A stretch of 42,610 nucleotides of DNA. Source: Collinsella aerofaciens. GTDB taxonomy: Bacteria > Actinomycetota > Coriobacteriia > Coriobacteriales > Coriobacteriaceae. The stretch spans positions 20,632 through 63,241 of the forward strand of contig NZ_CAAKNY010000082.1 of the NCBI RefSeq assembly GCF_901212495.1, read 5' to 3'. The number at the start of each line of letters is the position of its first letter. The stretch's first letter is position 1. Both the position numbers and the translations under genes were made by a program. Positions 41,430-42,610 of this stretch are shown here, piece by piece. The notes under the pieces are model-generated. The model was not told the DNA's origin. It was given only the letters and a program-made list of their open reading frames with translations, and ran no database searches.

Positions 41430-41785
41430 CCGCGGTCTCGTCCTATATCGCCTACGCGCGGGCGCTCAATAGGTTGGGCTGGACGCCGGCCGAGTTTGTG
41501 GTGGCGGAGTCGTTTACCGTACGTCTGCGCGGCATGCTGGGACGGCGGCCGATTGCCGCCAGCGGACTGCCGCTTGTCATGGCGTTTCCGCGCTGTTCCT
41601 CGGTTCACACCTGCTTTATGGCCTATCCCATCGATATCGCCTTTATCGATCGCAATGGCAATGTCCTTGCTTGCTGCGAAAACGTTCGCCCATGGCGCAT
41701 GTGCTCCCACCCATGCGCCTGGGCCACGCTGGAGCGCCCCTCAATTCTCACCGCGCCCCCTGCCTTTCAACAAGTGCCGGCGTAA
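41426..41785 (+). CDS. DUF192 protein
   Basis: 119 aa. Contains RGMLGRRPI, then HTCFMAYPIDIAFIDRNGNVL and VRPWRMC, the core of the DUF192 family (small, mostly extracellular or cytoplasmic beta proteins of unknown function). GTG 41426 overlaps the previous stop and has GGGGGTGG upstream; ATG 41405 is the alternative. It often accompanies pilus loci in this class (recollection, not checked). Confidence 0.75.
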   Translation: MTAVSSYIAYARALNRLGWTPAEFVVAESFTVRLRGMLGRRPIAASGLPLVMAFPRCSSVHTCFMAYPIDIAFIDRNGNVLACCENVRPWRMCSHPCAWATLERPSILTAPPAFQQVPA

Positions 41786-41798
41786 GAATTGGCGACAG

Positions 41799-41836
41799 AT
41801 GACTTTCGTCATACGAAATTGGGTAAGATGGAGGAG
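41799..41836 (+). promoter_or_regulatory. Candidate operator and promoter of the toxin-antitoxin pair
   Basis: Overlapping inverted repeats ATGAC-TTTC-GTCAT (41799-41812) and TTTCG-TCATA-CGAAA (41804-41818) just before a possible -10 TAAGAT (41824-41829) and the toxin ribosome binding site. Suits autorepression by the ribbon-helix-helix protein. Confidence 0.5.
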
Positions 41837-41840
41837 ATAC

Positions 41841-42106
41841 ATGGATGTTGAGATCCATCCCAACGCCAAAAAGCACCTGACGGAAAACAGGTGCTTGGTG
41901 CCTGGCTCGCGGTTTCTGAGTGTATTTGCCGCGAGGCGGAAGACGAGCCGCCGAGATGGCTTGCCATTGGATGGCTTCCTGATGGTCGAAGTGTGGAACT
42001 TGTTGCGGTCGAACTTATTCGTGGATGGCTCATTATTCATGCCTTGTCTCCGGTTCAGAAGAAATTCTGGCAAGAGATCGAGCGAGCTCGGCAAAGGGGT
42101 CGATGA
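41841..42106 (+). pseudogene. Frameshifted toxin-like gene of a toxin-antitoxin pair
   Basis: It starts MDVEIHPNAKKHLTE from ATG 41841 (ribosome binding site GGAGGAG) and then falls out of frame. The sequence resumes one frame over as QVLGAWLAVSECICREAEDEP, then RWLAIGWLPDGRSVELVAVE, and ends at 42106. The two halves together form one protein of about 88 aa resembling toxins partnered with ribbon-helix-helix antitoxins. The break lies at a run of four A (41884-41887); one added A would restore the frame. It is either a real inactivation, an assembly error or, less likely, programmed frameshifting. Confidence 0.7.
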
Positions 42107-42390
42107 TGGGCAAGACATATACGACCGCCAATGGTCAGGTTGTAACGGATGAAATGATTGACGCGTGGTGTGAGTCGTACGAGCGCGGAGAGTTTCCGGA
42201 TGGCGAACACACCGTTGGTGGGCTCGTGCATGGACGGCCCCCACTCTCGGGTGAGGGAACGGCAACGTTATCGGTCAAGATTCCTCTGGGAATGAAGGAA
42301 GCTATTCGTCGACGGGCGGCTGCCGAGGGGATGACGCCAAGTGAGTTTGCCCGTGCGGCCCTGAGTGAAAAACTTCTTGCGGCGGGTTGA
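42103..42390 (+). CDS. Ribbon-helix-helix antitoxin-like protein
   Basis: 95 aa. The C-terminal part has ATLSVKIPLGMKEAIRRRAA followed by TPSEFARAALSEKL, a ribbon-helix-helix (CopG-type) DNA-binding pattern. The N-terminal half (MIDAWCESYERGEFPDG) would bind the toxin. ATG 42103 overlaps the toxin stop (ATGA); a second ATG follows at 42106. It remains intact although the toxin is broken. Autoregulation is likely, with palindromes near 41799-41818. Confidence 0.8.
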   Translation: MMGKTYTTANGQVVTDEMIDAWCESYERGEFPDGEHTVGGLVHGRPPLSGEGTATLSVKIPLGMKEAIRRRAAAEGMTPSEFARAALSEKLLAAG

Positions 42391-42465
42391 TGCCTCTGAC
42401 GTGCCGCTCTATAGGATCGAGGTCGTGGCCGATGGCGCGCTCAAAAACTTTTTTAAAATTCTCGG

Positions 42466-42493
42466 TTGACCGGAGCACGTCCTTGGTTATACT
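42466..42493 (+). promoter_or_regulatory. Promoter of tRNA-Phe
   Basis: TTGACC (42466-42471) and TATACT (42488-42493) with a 16-nt spacer, about 33 nt upstream of the tRNA. Confidence 0.8.
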
Positions 42494-42525
42494 AATCAAG
42501 CCTTGAAACAAGGCACGCCTCAAAT

Positions 42526-42598
<73 letters not shown>

Positions 42599-42610
42599 CC
42601 TTGAATTGAC

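Noticed and set aside
41841..41900. Programmed -1 frameshift in the toxin gene
   Set aside because: The local GGAAAAC and CAAAAAG do not form a standard slippery heptamer, and no strong downstream structure was found.

Overview
The window looks like a chromosomal segment of a high-GC, gut-type Actinomycetota of the Coriobacteriia, most likely Collinsella or a close relative. This is inferred from base composition, a monoderm-type Tad pilus locus without a secretin, a pheS-pheT pair behind a T-box, and families common in that class. No 16S or species marker is present. About 35 protein genes, two tRNA genes and several cis-regulatory elements can be supported. No insertion sequence, prophage or CRISPR array was seen.

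Layout. (1) 284-358: tRNA-Val on the minus strand with its own promoter and terminator. (2) 589-9449: a compact eight-gene plus-strand cluster. It holds four paralogous exported proteins with SipW-type signal anchors, a SipW/ER-type signal peptidase, a membrane-anchored McrB-like AAA+ ATPase, a DUF2357 (McrC-like) protein in which a long Ala/Glu coiled coil stands where a nuclease would be expected, and a second SipW-type peptidase. This is the best candidate for an undescribed system: a surface-fibre or envelope assembly locus that has taken up an McrB/DUF2357-type ATPase module. (3) 9575-14429: a DMT-family exporter, then a DUF4012 envelope protein 3 bp upstream of glmM. (4) 14734-16311 (minus): an M32 metallocarboxypeptidase. 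(5) 16450-20531: a T-box leader, pheS and pheT. (6) 20656-23494: an ECF metal transporter (CbiM/NikM, CbiQ/NikQ, CbiO/NikO) whose promoter carries a NikR-like palindrome, so nickel is the likeliest substrate. (7) 23574-27375: a putative zinc-phospholipase-C-like protein, a convergent DUF559-like nuclease-fold gene with a large palindrome upstream, and pyruvate kinase (both minus). (8) 27693-31930: a P2-type Ca2+ ATPase behind a structured leader that can form a Shine-Dalgarno-sequestering pseudoknot, then rsgA. (9) 32183-41785: a Tad/Flp pilus operon: CpaB-like, TadZ, TadA, TadB, TadC, Flp pilin, several TadE/TadG-like pseudopilins and a DUF192 protein. (10) 41841-42390: a toxin-antitoxin-like pair whose toxin reading frame is broken, followed by tRNA-Phe.

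How the genes fit together. Two independent surface-appendage systems are encoded: the SipW-processed proteins at the left and the Tad pilus at the right. Between them lie housekeeping genes (glmM, pheST, pyk, rsgA) and metal-ion transport. Tight overlaps (ATGA, TGATG and TAATG junctions) within clusters 2, 6 and 9 argue for co-translation. Internal hairpins in cluster 2 (4137-4152 and 6627-6649) and long imperfect inverted repeats at 17904-17992 and 30510-30604 may tune expression between neighbours. Functional calls rest on motifs read by eye; no database search was run.
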